Positions 41,261 to 53,299 of a stretch of 64,000 nt of DNA are shown piece after piece. A model generated the notes under the pieces. It was not told the origin of the DNA. It saw only the letters and a list, made by a program, of their open reading frames with translations, and did not search any database. The stretch spans positions 124,001 through 188,000 of the forward strand of contig JAPDOI010001062.1 in the NCBI GenBank assembly GCA_029168955.1. Direction: 5' to 3'. The position numbers were made by a program, and so were the translations under genes. The first letter of the stretch is position 1. Each line of letters begins with the position of its first letter. Source of the DNA: Aplectana chamaeleonis (lineage: Eukaryota > Nematoda > Chromadorea > Rhabditida > Cosmocercidae).

Positions 41261-41600
41261 AAGTGGCAGTACGGGACGAAGCTACCTTTTCAAATAACCA
41301 ATCAGTCTGTCTCTAGGGGAGGAGAGACGTCCGCCAAATGGCCAACGCAGGAAGGAACCCCACCCCGTACCAGTAGCACCCATATTCGTATTCAGTTCCT
41401 CAAAAATTGAGCACCCTGAACCAAATTCGGGAAAAAAGTCGCTCGACCACCAGAGTCCAAGAAGTTAAATATATCCAGAAATCAAATATCTGAGATGTTT
41501 CAGGAGACCAAGTGGATACGAGATGCTCAGCCTACGCGTGGTGGATCTGTGGAGTCGACTACCAAGATCAAGGAGACTCATCAAACGGGCATCAACAACT

Positions 41601-43862
41601 CCACGAGTTTTTTTCTGTATGGGAGTGCGAATGGCTGGCTGCCGCACTCCTTCGCATTCTACTTCTACGAGCCGGCATTGAGAGGAACCCAGGGCCACGC
41701 AGCAAGACTCCACGATATCCCTGTTGTCATTGTGGATTATCGGCTCAACATGCAAGCGTCCAGTGCGGTGGTTGCCCCGGCTGGGTACACCTCAAATTTC
41801 GGGGTTAACCAGCTATAATGACTACACTGAAGCTTATTGTTGTACTTCTTGCTCTTACTCCCCTAGTGTTCCTCTTCTTAGTCTACACATTTTTCAACTC
41901 AATATCAATGGCCTGCGTGCCAAACTAGCTGAACTCACATTGTACATTGAACGCTTTCATCCAGATGTCATCCTCCTTCAGGAGACAAAACTTAGTGTAT
42001 CATCTTCCTTGCCCCGCCTTCCCGGTTATACGTCTCACCACCTTCCCCGCACATCCCATGGTGGTGGCGTGTCTACGTTTGTGAAATCTTCCATACCCTC
42101 CCACCTCATATCTATCCCTAATGACAATGTTGTAGAATGTATAGGTGTTTCTGTGGTATTGCAAAGTTGCCCTATAGATATCGTCAATGTTTATATTCCC
42201 CCCACCTCCTCGTGTCCTAGCTCGTTTGACCCCACTCCACTTTTGCAATCTGTGCACACTGCCCTCCCATCGTCTTCTGTTGTCATGGCTGGCGATTTTA
42301 ATGCTCACTCTACATCCTGGTTCTCCTCTCTAGATCCTGATGACAGAGGTGAACTACTAGAGCTTTTTGCTGAGGATTGTGACCTTGTTGCCATTAACGA
42401 GGACGCCCCCACTCGAATTCCTTCCACGGGCAGGCCGTCCTTTCCGGATGTCACTTTTGTATCATCCTCTCTTGCTATTTCCTGCAACTGGTCCACTGCG
42501 ATAGCTATGGCCAGCAATCATGTACCTATATGTGCCTCATTGGATTTGTCTCTCAATAGTCACCTGGCACCTTTCATAGGTTCGCGTAGCAAATTGTACA
42601 CCAACTATCGTAAGGCTAACTGGGTCATGTTTAAGGAGGTGTTACTCAGTCGGGTAGCCCACTATCCGCTTACCGGCTCCGTTCATGAGAAGGACAAGTT
42701 CATCGTTGATGCCATATGCAATGCCTCCAGAATTGCAATTCCTACAGGGCGCGTTAGAACGTTTCATCCTAACGTTCGTAAAGATGTTCTGGAACTGATC
42801 GAATCACGGGACGAGAAACGCCGAGCTGATCCTGGAGATCCCAGCATTCGACTACTGTCTGATGAGATCACCAAAAGGCTGAATGATTACAAGCGGACGC
42901 GATGGATGGAGTTAACTGAATCCTTGAATTTCTACACTGACGCAAAGAAGACCTGGAGCATTCTTAAGCGGTTATCTGGGAAGAAATTGGCAGCGGATCG
43001 CAACATGCTTGAGTTCCCTTCGGGGAAATTTGAGTCCGGATTTAAGGCTGCATGTCGACTTGGAAAACACTTCGCTTCAGCGACGTCCCGCCGTGATCGT
43101 TCCAACAGGCTCACTCTCCGGTCTATAAGGAAGCTCAGCCGACAAGATGTACCTGCCATAGCTGCCACTGAAATGTCTTCCCTCATCAACTCCATGAAGA
43201 ACTCGAGAGCCGAGGGACCCCACGGCGTGTCAGCCGTCCATCTCAAACACTTGCCGGAACAGTTCCTTGAATTACTATGTGATCTGGTCTACTCATCATT
43301 CAGCACTGGTGTCATTCCCGCTAGATGGAAGCAAGCAATTGTTCTACCGATCCTTAAGCCTGGCAAACCAGAAGATCAAGCAACTTCGCATCGACCCATC
43401 TCCCTTTTGTCCCCTATTGCTAAGTTAGCGGAGAAATTCATCAACCCGCACCTCCTAGAAGCATTACGACATAATGTGCATCAACATGGCTTCAAGAAGG
43501 CCCACTCTACCATCACGGCCCTCACGTCCATCACAGAACACATAATTGCTGGCTTCAACATGAAACCTCCAGCTGGTAGAAGTATAGTCGTGGCAGTTGA
43601 CTTAACCGCTGCCTTCGATAATGTCGGTATCCCGCAATTGTCCAAATCGATTCTGGACTCTACTATTCCTGACTGGTGCAAAAGATGGACTGATAACTTT
43701 GTCAAAAATCGTTCCATTCGTGTGAAATTTGATGGACACTTATCGAAGTCTGTGCCCCTGAAGGCGGGCGTTCCACAAGGAGGAGTTCTATCTCCCAGCC
43801 TGTTTTCTTTGTATCTATCTGATGTGCCGAAGCCGTCGTCAAACATCCATTTATGCGGATGA
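41601..43862 (+). pseudogene. LINE-A copy 2, 2A-like leader, finger, endonuclease and RT palm
   Basis: The first frame (to 41808) gives CEWLAAALLRILLLRAGIER then NPGP, and the start of a finger, YPCCHCGLSAQHASVQCGGC. The frame then shifts into the 712-codon frame 41724-43862: LNINGLRAKLAELTLYIERF, VILLQETKLS, VVMAGDFNAHSTSW, then ASNHVPICASL, so the catalytic Asp of the usual SDH is Asn. RT: AEGPHGVSAVHLKHLPEQF (Asp to His in GPDG), HRPISLLSPIAKLAEK, QHGFKKAHSTITAL, VVAVDLTAAFDNVG, LKAGVPQGGVLSPSLFSLY. It stops at 43862, where copy 1 reads on to YADD: 8 bp between two TATG words are missing. Confidence 0.9.
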
Positions 43863-44925
43863 CATCACTATTATTTGTTCTGACCCTGTCATCCATCGAG
43901 CCACTGCTGAGATGAATAAATACCTTGTCAGTCTGGCTAAGTTCCTGGAATCGAAGCAGCTAAAGGTCTCTCCAACCAAGTCCAGCGTTACTTTGTGCAC
44001 TACAGCGACTGCTGAACACAAGCTAAATCCCAAGGTTCTTTGGGAAGGAAACATGCTGCCCTTATCAAAACACCCTCGTCTACTCGATGTATTCCTGGAC
44101 CCGTCACTACGTTTTCACAAAAACACACGTATTCGAGCTGCTGCCGCCAACACACGTAACAACATTCTACGTTCGCTAGCAGGCACTACATGGGGAAGCT
44201 CTAAGGAAATCCTGCGAACCACCTACAGGGCTATGGTGCAACCGGTGCTGGAATATGGAGCCCCAATATGGTCAAGACACCTGTCGGAAGCCTCTTGGAG
44301 CAAGCTTCAGCGTGCACAGAACACTGCTCTACGCGTGATCACTGGATGCCCTAGATCCACACCGGTATCTCATCTACATCAAGAATGTTCGCTGCTTCCT
44401 GTAAAGCAGCATTGTCAACTCCAGTCGCAACAGTTCCATGTTGGCATTGTAAGGAACTCCACACACCCTAATTTCCCCCTACTGTCATCTGGTTCCCATT
44501 TCCGACATATACGCTCGCCACTTCATGCTGCAGTCTCTGTCTTGGATCGTCAACGTTGGGCGACGTCGGAGCTCAATCGCGTCAGACTGCTGCAAATGGA
44601 GCACACCCGATTCGTCAGAGAATACCTTTTCAGTGCTCCCCTAAATCCAATTCTTGGAGACGTGCCCCCTCCGATCGATGACAGCGAAACGGACCTACCC
44701 AGACGTACACGCGTCATCCTGGCAGGTCTACGTTGTGGACACTCCTCATACCTCAAGGCCTTCGTCCATAAGATCGACTCGTCGATCCCTGACGAATGTC
44801 CCGACTGCCACAACCCAGGGCACGATACATTTCATTTATTTTCATGTCCTGCAAGGCCGACTTCCCTAACAGTTACGGATATGTGGAAGAACCCGTGCGA
44901 TGTGGCTGCCTTTTTGCGCCTATGA
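43852..44925 (+). pseudogene. LINE-A copy 2, RT catalytic box to C-terminus
   Basis: The next frame carries YADDITIICSDP, KVSPTKSSVTLCTTATAEHK, LSKHPRLLDVFLDPSLRFHK, TWGSSKEILRTTYRAMVQPV, NTALRVITGCPRSTPVSHLH and the C-terminal CPDCHNPGHDTFHLFSC knuckle, ending FLRL. Open throughout. With the 8-bp deletion repaired on paper it would continue the upstream frame, so this copy is recently broken. Confidence 0.9.
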
Positions 44926-45003
44926 GGAAAAGCTCTAATGTGGCCGATAAGAAGAAGAAGGAGACTACGTGCTGCCGAGATGTCGTACGTTCGTGCCGTG
45001 GCA

Positions 45004-46551
45004 GTGTGGAGGAAAGAAGACCACCTCCGTGCAAACCGACGTCAATCCCTCCGCGGAGAGGGTTTTTGTCATGGGAGAGGTGCTGGCTGGCCGCAGCTCT
45101 CCTGAAGATTCTACTGCAAAGAGCCGGCGTCGAGAGGAACCCAGGACCCGCGAAGAAGAAGAACTACCCATGTGCCACATGCGACAGAGATGTCAATTGG
45201 TATGGAACCAGCGTCCAATGTTTTGGATGCCAAAGGTGGGTGCACTTCTCTTGTTCGGGTCTCAGTTCTGTGAGGCACCACGATTCTTCCTTTCGTTGTA
45301 TTGTGTGCTCCGCCTCCAGTAACTCCAATTCCTCACCTACCAACCGCCCTCTCTTTATTGTACATATCAATCTCAACGGCCTTCGCGCCAAGCTTTCTGA
45401 ATTATCTCTCTTTGCCCGTACTCATCACCCGGATGTTATCATGGTTCAGGAAACCAAACTCTCTCCCTCTGCTACCTCTCGACATCCAAACATCCCGGGC
45501 TATACTGCATATCATAATCCTAGGTCATCTCAGGGAGGCGGAGTCTCTGCTTTTGTTCTGTCGTCTCTTCCCTCTCACATCATTCCAAACACTCCAGTGG
45601 ATGGCACTCTCGAGTACATCCCCATCCATCTACCTCTAAAAACTCCACTTTCTCTTTTCAATATATACATTCCTCCTCCCACATCGTGTCCACCAACCTA
45701 CAACCCTATCCCTCTACTCAAGCAGCTGTATGACTGCTCTCTATCTCCCTCAATTGTCTTTGCGGGTGACTTCAATGCTCACACGTTCTGCTCGTCGCTC
45801 GATTCTGATGCTAGAGGAAATGACGTCGAAGATTGGGCGGATGAGTGCGACCTCGTTATCCTTAACGATGGCCAGCTCCACTCGTCTCCCTGCCTACGGT
45901 CGATCCTCCAGCCCAGACATCTCCCTTGTCTCTTCTAATCTCTCTAACGCCTGCTCTTGGTCTACATCCACAACTCTTTCCAGTGATCACATACCGGTCT
46001 TTGTCAATATCGATCTCTCTAACTCTCTTGCTCCCTATACAGGTGTTCGTCATCGTTCTTATCTCAATTTAGGCCTCGCAGACTGGAGCCTGTTCAGGGA
46101 GGTTGCACTTCGCCAAGCGGCCGAATATCCGTGGAATGGCAATGTACACCAGAAGGAGCGCCACCTCTCTAATGCCATCAGGAAGGCGATGAAAGCTGCG
46201 ATCCCTGAAGGTCGTGTCAAGACCTTCTTTCCCAATGTCACCAGGGAGACACTGCAGAAGATAAGGACAAGGGACGCAAAGAGAGCTGCTAATCATCTTG
46301 ACCCAGACATTGCCGAGCTGGATAATGAGATCAGGATGGACCTTGATAGGCACAAGAAAGAATCTTGGGAAAAGTTCACTGAGAAGATGAACTTCAGAAA
46401 TGATGCAACAGCAACGTGGAAGGCCTTGAAAAGGATCTCCGGAAAGTTCACCTCCGCCGACAATTCCACGATTGAATTCGACGGCGGAGTCTTCAAGTCA
46501 GGGAAAGAGGCCGCAAATGCTCTTGGGAAGCATTTTTTCATAACTAAATAA
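45004..46551 (+). pseudogene. LINE-B copy 2, 2A-like leader, finger and endonuclease
   Basis: ERCWLAAALLKILLQRAGVE then RNPGP, a finger (YPCATCDRDVNWYG, VQCFGCQRWVHFSCSGL, FRCIVC), and endonuclease: IVHINLNGLRAKLSEL, VIMVQETKLS, IVFAGDFNAHTFC, CDLVILNDGQ. A frameshift near 45885 moves to the 45730-46551 frame with SSDHIPVFVNIDL (SDH intact) and the linker WEKFTEKMNFRND, RISGKFTSADNST. The frame ends HFFITK at 46551, where LINE-E sequence begins. No ATG precedes the 2A-like motif in frame. Confidence 0.88.
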
Positions 46552-46591
46552 AAAAGAGAGAAGCAGAGGTTTTAACCCAGTATCTCAAGGT

Positions 46592-47220
46592 ATGTCCGGC
46601 AAGATGCAAGTCAAGCGAGACGAGTTGGCAAAGATGGTGGATGATGCGGTCAAAGAGGCTATGAATGGATTCGCGCAGCAGATAGCCAAAACGATCACAG
46701 AAGCTCTGCAGCCGCTCCTCCAAACTTTTTCCGATGTCATGGTCCAGTTAACGAAGACAAGAGAGATGCCGTCACCACCAGCCGTCGGTGATCAAACTCT
46801 GAACGTCGTCCCGGCGGCAACGCCTCAGGTGAACTCTACTCAAGTTGTCGTTTTTGGGCTCGAGGAAAAAGTGAACTCCAACCCCGCGATCGTAGGAGTG
46901 CGGATGAGGAGACAGTCGCCTCGATGCTGGACCACCTGCAGGTGGACGCTGTGCCTACAGTTGTCTACCGTATGGGGTCTATGACGAGACTCGATGCCGT
47001 CCAGTGAAGGTTGCTTTTAGCAACAGTCACGATGTCATCCAACTCCTCCGAAGCAGCCGTAAATTGAAGAATGCGGACTGCCCGTTGAATCGTGTCTCAC
47101 ATCCGTCCCCTCATATTCTGCCGATTGAGAGAAGCACGAAGAACAACCGCTGTCATATAAGGGGACAGGTGACGAGCAGAAGTGCCATTCCAAAAACGGA
47201 GGGCCAGAACCCCCAGTGAG
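46592..47220 (+). pseudogene. LINE-E ORF1 remnant
   Basis: The first 90 or so codons (MSGKMQVKRDELAKMVDDAV, KEAMNGFAQQIAKTITEALQ, PLLQTFSDVMVQLTK) are predicted to be helical, with heptad-like spacing, as in ORF1 proteins of CR1/Jockey elements. VVVFGLEEKVNSNP recalls the GLEE-type stretch that follows in such proteins. A frameshift near 46890 leaves later pieces (VKVAFSNSHDVIQLLRSS) in other frames. Confidence 0.6.
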
Positions 47221-47329
47221 GAACGGCCCTGTTTGGTCGCAGGGTCTCTCTCGGACAGTTCGACCCCCCGAGCCTTCTCCCGTCACAAGGCCAGTAGATG
47301 AAGCGGGATCTGGTTTGCCCGCGGAAGCC

Positions 47330-49660
47330 TTAGGCAGCCTGAGTTGTGTTTATTGTAATGTCCGATCAATCAGAAATAAAATTGCATCCCTAAGTTCACT
47401 TCTCGAATTCTCATCTCCTGATATAGTGGTGATCAGTGAAACATGGCTGACCGAGGACGATTCGGACGCGCTTATATCTCTTGCCCATGCCTACTCTGTG
47501 TATAGATGCGATCGTGTGTGTGGAATAGCCGGTGGTGGAGTAGCTATATTGTAAAAGAGTATTAGTATTGCAGACTTTGTGCCCAAATTTTACAATTTTT
47601 GCTGTGAAACTATGTTTCTTGACGTTGTACTTGGAAGTGGGTCCTGTTTCCGTCTCATTGCAGTCTATCGAAGGCCTGCGACTAACAGCCACGATTCTCG
47701 CGAATTGCTTGAGACTATTGAGGAATGGTGTACAGTGCAATCGCCTTCAATAGTTGTCGGTGATTTCAATTACGCATTTTCCACGGATCGTTCCGGTATG
47801 CAGTTTTCCGTTTCATTCGATCAATTTCTCACAAACTGTGGGCTTCATTGTTTGAATTCGGACCCAACTCACGGGAGATATGTGCTTGATCTTCTCCTAT
47901 GTAACGACCTGGGATTGATCTCGGAATGGGAACTTCAACCAAATTTCTCTACAAGTGATCATTGCAGCATAGGCTTCAAGATTGCGAGTGAATCTAAGGC
48001 CCCAAAACAACTCCTAAATTCGACTTCCGCTTGGCTAATTGGAAGCAGGTTAATCTTCTGCTAATGGAAATTAACTGGGATGCATACTTTCGTGCATGTC
48101 GAAACATAAGTGAAATGTATGAAGCTTACTTCTTATGTGCACTCTGTGATAGAAAAATGTGTTCCACTGAAAAAACAGGGTCCTGTGGTGAAAAACTTAC
48201 CACCTCACCTGCAACGTTTGGCCGCCAAAAGCATTTCTTGTGGCGTGATCGTTATCGACCTGGTGGGCGCCTAGCCTTCACTAGATGCGCTAAGGATTTT
48301 GAGAAAGAGTGCAAACGATTCTCTCGAAAACGCGAGAAACGTGTTATTTGCTCAGAAATCACAAACAATTTCTACAAATACATGAACGCTAGGATGAAAA
48401 CTCGTAATGGTATCGCTGCATTGAAAGGCGAGGGTGGCGAGGTTATAGCTGATGATCGGCGAAAATGCGATATTTTGCGGACTATTTCTCCAAGGTATTT
48501 ACTTGTGATAACGGAACTGATTTCCTCGTTGCCCACAGAAATTTCTTGCAAGGCTTTATAGCCATTAACTACGAGATGGTGATGCAGGCCATTAAGAAAC
48601 TTGGCGAGCTTGCACGGACTCCCTGACTCTCTGCCTTCCTACTTCATTAAAAGGGCTGCCAACGGTTTGCGCTACCTCATCTTATATATTCAACACAGCC
48701 TTGCGCTTGGAACCTTACTGACCGCATGGAAAACAGCTTTTGTCTCCCATTCTCTCTAAAAAAGGCACCAGCTGCCCAGGTTTCAAACTACCGACCTATC
48801 AGCTTAACTTCCTCGGTATGTAAAGCTGAAATCATTATCAAAGACAGTATCCTCTCTCCCACCTTTACATCGAATAACCTGCTCAGTCCAGCACAATATG
48901 GTTTTCTACTCGGTAGATCAACACTGTCCCACTTAGTATCATCGTTTCACGACTGGTGTTTAGCTTTGAACGAAGACTGTCAGACAGATATTGTGTACAT
49001 CGACTATGCCAAAGCTTTTGACACTTCAAAGACAAAATTGGCAACTTTGCTCTCATCCCCGTCAAATCGCCAGCGGGGTACCACAGGGTAGCGTTTTGGG
49101 TCCACACTATTCCTTATCTATGTGAACGATATCTCGGACGAATTGTTCAGCACTACGTAAGCTTTTCGCTGATGATCTCAAAATATATCGCCCTCTTCGA
49201 AATCCCGCTATCGATTTTCACGAACTTCAATGTGACTTGAATCAGCTTGCCGACTGGTCCCAAACAATGGCAGTTGCAGCTATCTGAGGAGAAATGCAAC
49301 TTGTTGCACATCAATTTCCAACACGAATGCATCTTACGCCTGAACAATGTTGTGCTTCCGGTGCGCGAGACTATCAGGGACCTGGGTGTGCTCATTAGCA
49401 CCGACCTCCGGTGGGAATCCCACTGCAAAGAAATCTCGAAAAAGCTTCTCGTGTGGCTAATTGTATACTCAGGTCCCTGCAACACCCCTGCCTCGAGCAT
49501 TATAGGAAAGCATTCATTGTCTTGTTGGAATACTGCACGCAGGTTTGGTCACCATCTTCGGCTGAAGATGACGAAATCGTTGAAAACGTGCAAAGACGAT
49601 ACTCAAAACGCGTTTTATCAAATTATTTCCTGGGCGAGAAGTGCCAGATTATACGACTAG
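47330..49660 (+). pseudogene. LINE-E ORF2: endonuclease and reverse transcriptase
   Basis: VYCNVRSIRNKIASLSSLL, DIVVISETWLTEDDSD and YRCDRVCGIAGGGVAI mark the endonuclease N-terminus; an in-frame stop at about 47554 and a shift lead to SIVVGDFNYAFSTDRSG and STSDHCSIGF. RT: NYRPISLTSSVCKAEI, AQYGFLLGRSTLSHLVSS, DIVYIDYAKAFDTSKT, GTTG and, across a frameshift, VAFGSTLFLIYVNDIS-like sequence, ADDLKIYRPLRNP. Thumb pieces (ECILRLNNVVLPVRETIRDL, LISTDLRWESHCKEISKK) follow in further frames. Multiple frameshifts; inactive. The last segment to 50200 is C-terminal remnant and 3' UTR. Confidence 0.82.
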
Positions 49661-50200
49661 ATTAAAAATGTTAGGGATTGAAACCTTACGATACAGGAGA
49701 ACTGAGTTTGATCTACATTTATGTTATAAGATAGTTAATGGTTTCAGTGACATTCCTTTGAGAGCACTTTGCGTTTACTCGCCACTGTGCTCGCTCTCGC
49801 CAACACGGTTTCCAGCTCGAACGTGCATTCACCACCAAATCCGGCGTACTGCATTCCTTTTACCGGGTTATACGAATTTGGAACAAATTGCCTCTGGAAA
49901 TTGTCGAAGCAAAAAACTTTTCGATTTTCAAATGTCGCCTGTCCAAGTTTGATCTCAGGTCAATACATGGGACAGACGGCCATTCATTTTGTTAGAGCTT
50001 TAAGTTCAGAGTGCTATCACTTTTACGAGTCGTTTTACGTGTGTTTTCCTACTTGTCTACCTGTTTACTTGCATGGGTGGACTACCTCAATTCATTCATT
50101 TCTTTTATTTTATTTTACCGTACATGTGAAGCTACTACCTCTTCACATACACCATGTATGTTTCTTTATTGCAAAATAAAGCGATTGATAGAATAGAATA

Positions 50201-52023
50201 ACTGTTCGGGAACTCTGTAAACTGCCACTCATGGCTGAAGATGATGCAGTCACGCCCGCTCAGGTCGAGAAGGTTATCAAGGAAATGAGTAACTCGAAGG
50301 CAGTAGGGCCAGATGGTTTGAGCCCAGCAGTTCTAAAGAGACTGCCAAATGAACTACTCCCCGTGCTCGCTGACGTCATTAATACATCGTTTCGCACCTG
50401 TACATTACCTCAAGATTGGAAAGTAGCACGCGTCATCCCATTGCCGAAGCCGGGTAAATCACCATCCACGGCAAAAGGTTACAGGCCAATCAGTCTTCTC
50501 TCACCTATTGCCAAAGTTGCAGAAAAATTGGCTGTGGAGGAGCTTGCCGAACATAATAGCAAACAACAGCATCAACATGGTTTCCGTAAGCTACATTCCA
50601 CCACTACGGCCCTGCTGGAAATTGTGAGCTATGTTTTGGACGGCTTCAATGCCATGAAACCTCAGCGTACCGTAGGTGTAGCCCTCGACCTAACGAAGGC
50701 TTTTGACACTGTAAATTTGGGCATTTTGTCGGAGAGCCTATTAAGGTCTACCATTCCGCCCTGGCAGAAGCGGTGGATAACCGCATTCACCAAAGGACGT
50801 CGGGCAAATGTGCTATTTCAAGGGCACGTCTCCAATAGCATACCAATTGCCGCCGGTGTACTCTCAAGGAGGAGTTCTATCGCCTGCTCTTTTCAGTCTG
50901 TATATTGAGGATCTACCCGTTCCATCCCAAGACATCAAGGTCGTAGCATATGCGGATGATATTACTATACTATGCCGGGACCGCGACATAAATGTAGCTG
51001 CCAGTAAGATCAATGACTTCTTGATCGAGTTGAAATGTTTTCTCGATAGCAAGATGCTTACAGTCTCTGCCGCTTCTAAATCATCCGTAACCGTCTTTTC
51101 CACTGATAATGCGGAGCTGCAGTGCTCATCCCATGGTGAAATGGGACGAAACTCGCCTGCCGGCCGCCCGATTCCCTAAGCTGCTCGGACTCGTGTTGGA
51201 CCCTTCGCTGAGGTTTCATAAGAACACTGAGCAGAAGCAAGCTGCAGTGAAACAAGACTTAACGTCCTACGTGCTCTCGGCGGAACGTCCTGGGAGTGCA
51301 GTAAAGAAACGATCCTGACCACGTACATAGGCCATCGTACAGCCTGCCCTGGAGTATGCTGCACCAGTCTGGCAGCATATCGTGTCGGACACATCCTGGT
51401 CCAAGCTGCAGCGCATTCAAATGGAGCATTGCGAATCGCAACAGGCTGTTCTAAAAGCTCTCCAGTAGAGCACCTACACGCCGAGGCTCGCATCCTGCCA
51501 GTTAAGGACCATTGCCAACTCCATGCACAACAGCTGTACATAAACATCCTGAAGCAGCCGAATCATCCGTCGCAAAGACTATTAGACCCCGTCAGAGAGA
51601 GAAGTATAAGAAAGCCGTTTGCCGATGCTCCCACGAAAATCAATATACAGAGATGGACCAACGCACAACAAGAACGCCTCTGTCTCTTACGTGCTGAGCA
51701 TACCCAATCTCGTCAAGGATCACTTATGCAAGACCGCCGTAAACTCCATTCTCGGAGTCGTGCCGCCTGAGGTCAGCGAAACCGAGACGGAACTCGGTAG
51801 GCGTGCCAGGTGCACCCTTGCCTCGTTGCGCTGCGGGCACTCCCCCATGCTTATGTCTTATTTACATAAGATCGATAGCAGCAGACCTGACGAGTGCCCG
51901 GATTGTGGTAATAAAGGGCATACTACTGCGGCCTTTTTCAACTGCCCGATGAGACCGACATCGTTAACACCAGTAGATCTGTGGGAGAATCCGACGCTTG
52001 TGGCTCAGTTCCTCAATCTATGA
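50201..52023 (+). pseudogene. LINE-B copy 2, reverse transcriptase half
   Basis: Resumes with KEMSNSKAVGPDGLSPAVLK, YRPISLLSPIAKVAEKLAVE, QHGFRKLHSTTTALLEIVSY, VGVALDLTKAFDTVNLGILS and IPIAAGV. At about 50866 one extra base breaks GVPQGG; the next frame has GGVLSPALFSLYIEDL, YADDITILCRDRD. Further frameshifts near 51109, 51260 and 51430 interrupt the thumb, and the C-terminus ends CPDCGNKGHTTAAFFNCP (second His of the knuckle replaced by Ala) and FLNL. Older than copy 3 by number of lesions. Confidence 0.9.
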
Positions 52024-52065
52024 CAGGACCCTCTCTGTGGCTGCAGAAGAAGAAGGAGACTACGT

Positions 52066-52555
52066 CTGACAACTCATTCAATCGTGAATTTCGAAGGACT
52101 AGGTCCGTCATATTTGCAGCCGCAACTCCCGCATTTAGATGTACGGAACAGAAAAATGATGATCACCGCAGTTACGACAGCATGTCATATTTAACGAAGT
52201 GATTCCAAGTGGCTATCAATCTCCAAGGTTTAAGCCGTTTCTTCCCTGAAAAGTTCCCCGTCGGAATGCTGCACTTACGTTTTCGCGTTCTTATCAATAA
52301 CTCAGTTACGGGAAACATTGCCGAGCATGTAACGAATTACGTTTACCCCAACTGGGAATAGTAAGTAACGACTGAAACCTAAAAGGCAACAGTGCAGTCT
52401 TTTGGCTCGTCTGCAGTTGACATTCATCCCGTTTCCTTGTACTCTCTAAAAATAAAGTGCACTTCATACTCTCCAATGCGCCCAACCACAGTAAGAGCCG
52501 TAAGAAATTTCAGATCGAAAATTAATTCTCAGTGGATGGCTTGTTCCTTAAGCTA
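52066..52555. other. Spacer, no gene seen
   Basis: Pre-insertion DNA continuing from the sequence left of LINE-B. A minus-strand CTTTTCAG acceptor near 52240 opens a short frame (KKRLKPWRLIATWNHFVKYD) that is not supported by anything else. Confidence 0.35.
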
Positions 52556-52812
52556 TAGTCTAGAGCAATGGAAGTAGGACCTGGTGAGGTTGCGGACTCT
52601 TCCTAACATACTATAGCCTGATTGTGTTATCACTCATTTTTTTCGCGATAACTGAGATTGGTCGGTAAGTTGTTGTTTCCATTCTCACATTTTCACCTGT
52701 TTGCATTGCTTCCAGAGATGTAGTCGCATCGGTGAAGACAGACTCACCGATCTATCACAGCTGTTTCGGTAAAATCCAACCTCATCAGGTCCTACTTCCA
52801 TTGCTTTATACT
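52556..52812. mobile_element. ~257-bp MITE-like element
   Basis: GCAATGGAAGTAGGACCTGG TGAGGTTG at the left is mirrored by CAACCTCATCAGGTCC TACTTCCATTGC at the right, about 30 bp with one mismatch. Edges are TAGA/TATA-like, so the exact end is uncertain. Confidence 0.75.
52588..52773 (+). other. Exon-intron-exon-like structure inside the MITE
   Basis: A frame (CGLFLTYYSLIVLSLIFFAI, TEIGR) ends at GGTCG|GTAAGTTG, followed after about 55 bp by TTGCTTCCAG|AGATG and a compatible frame DVVASVKTDSPIYHSCFG ending at TTCG|GTAAAA. The first part is a possible membrane helix. All of it lies between the inverted repeats, so it may be a host fragment captured by the element, or coincidence. Confidence 0.25.
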
Positions 52813-53071
52813 ATACCTACACGAAAAGTGAAATACTTTAATAACAACACACTACAGCAGCTTATGATAAAAACATGGAGGAAAGAAGGCTTCAAACGGA
52901 AACACAGCGACAGCATATTTTCGAAACATTAGAAGGTCTAAAAAACCTAGGAGATATAAGGAACGGAACCTCGTTGGCGCCTAAGTTTCACCTGCTAGAA
53001 ATTTTGCATCAACCCTAAGTTTCCACCACTTTGAAAATCAGGAATATTTATATTCCTCCGGAAGTGAATTT

Positions 53072-53296
53072 TCAAATTGAAAAATCATAGGTGCCAAAGC
53101 TTGGAAAATAGCGACGCGAATCAGTTCTCATGAAGTCGTACACAGATGGTAGGTTGGAATAGAGAGCAAAAAAAGTCAGATTAATCCTCAAGCAGTAAAG
53201 AATAGCTTCGACAAAAGCCAGTGGATGTGGATCCCGCGTGGTCTCAGGCAGAAAATGGCGCGACGTCAAGCAAAGAACAATTAGTGCTAAGTCGGT
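53072..53296 (-). CDS. Unassigned terminal-exon-like ORF
   Basis: A minus-strand frame open for 74 codons: TDLALIVLCLTSRHFLPETT, RDPHPLAFVEAILYCLRINL, TFFALYSNLPSVYDFMRTDS, RRYFPSFGTYDFSI and stop. No family recognised. An acceptor (ACCGACTTAG) lies near the start. AATAAA-like words are not obvious. Could be a last exon or chance. Confidence 0.25.
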   Translation of the reverse strand, partial: TDLALIVLCLTSRHFLPETTRDPHPLAFVEAILYCLRINLTFFALYSNLPSVYDFMRTDSRRYFPSFGTYDFSI

Positions 53297-53299
53297 TCA

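Larger units (their letters stand above)
41515..44960 (+). mobile_element. LINE-A copy 2, near full length
   Basis: Contains the 2A-like leader, finger, endonuclease, RT and C-terminal knuckle in order, and ends in a short UTR with GCCGATAAGAAGAAGAAG at 44960. The 5' boundary is uncertain: coding resemblance starts around 41515. LINE-B copy 2 follows after only ten bases. Confidence 0.88.
46561..50200 (+). mobile_element. LINE-E, CR1-like retrotransposon inserted in LINE-B copy 2
   Basis: About 3.64 kb with two coding regions. It begins near TTTTAACCCAGTATCTCAAG and ends with ATAAAGCGATTGATAGAATA and a GAATA repeat, after which LINE-B resumes with CTCTGTAAACTGCCACTCAT. I could not identify a target-site duplication; short or absent duplications are usual for CR1-like elements. 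Confidence 0.8.
44971..52055 (+). mobile_element. LINE-B copy 2, full length, split by LINE-E
   Basis: Starts GCTGCCGAGATGTCGTACG at 44971 and ends GCTGCAGAAGAAGAAG at about 52055. GAGACTACGT is found at 44961-44970 and again at 52056-52065, a 10-bp target-site duplication (longer if the GAAG of the tail is counted). About 3.64 kb of LINE-E lies inside it. Confidence 0.93.
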
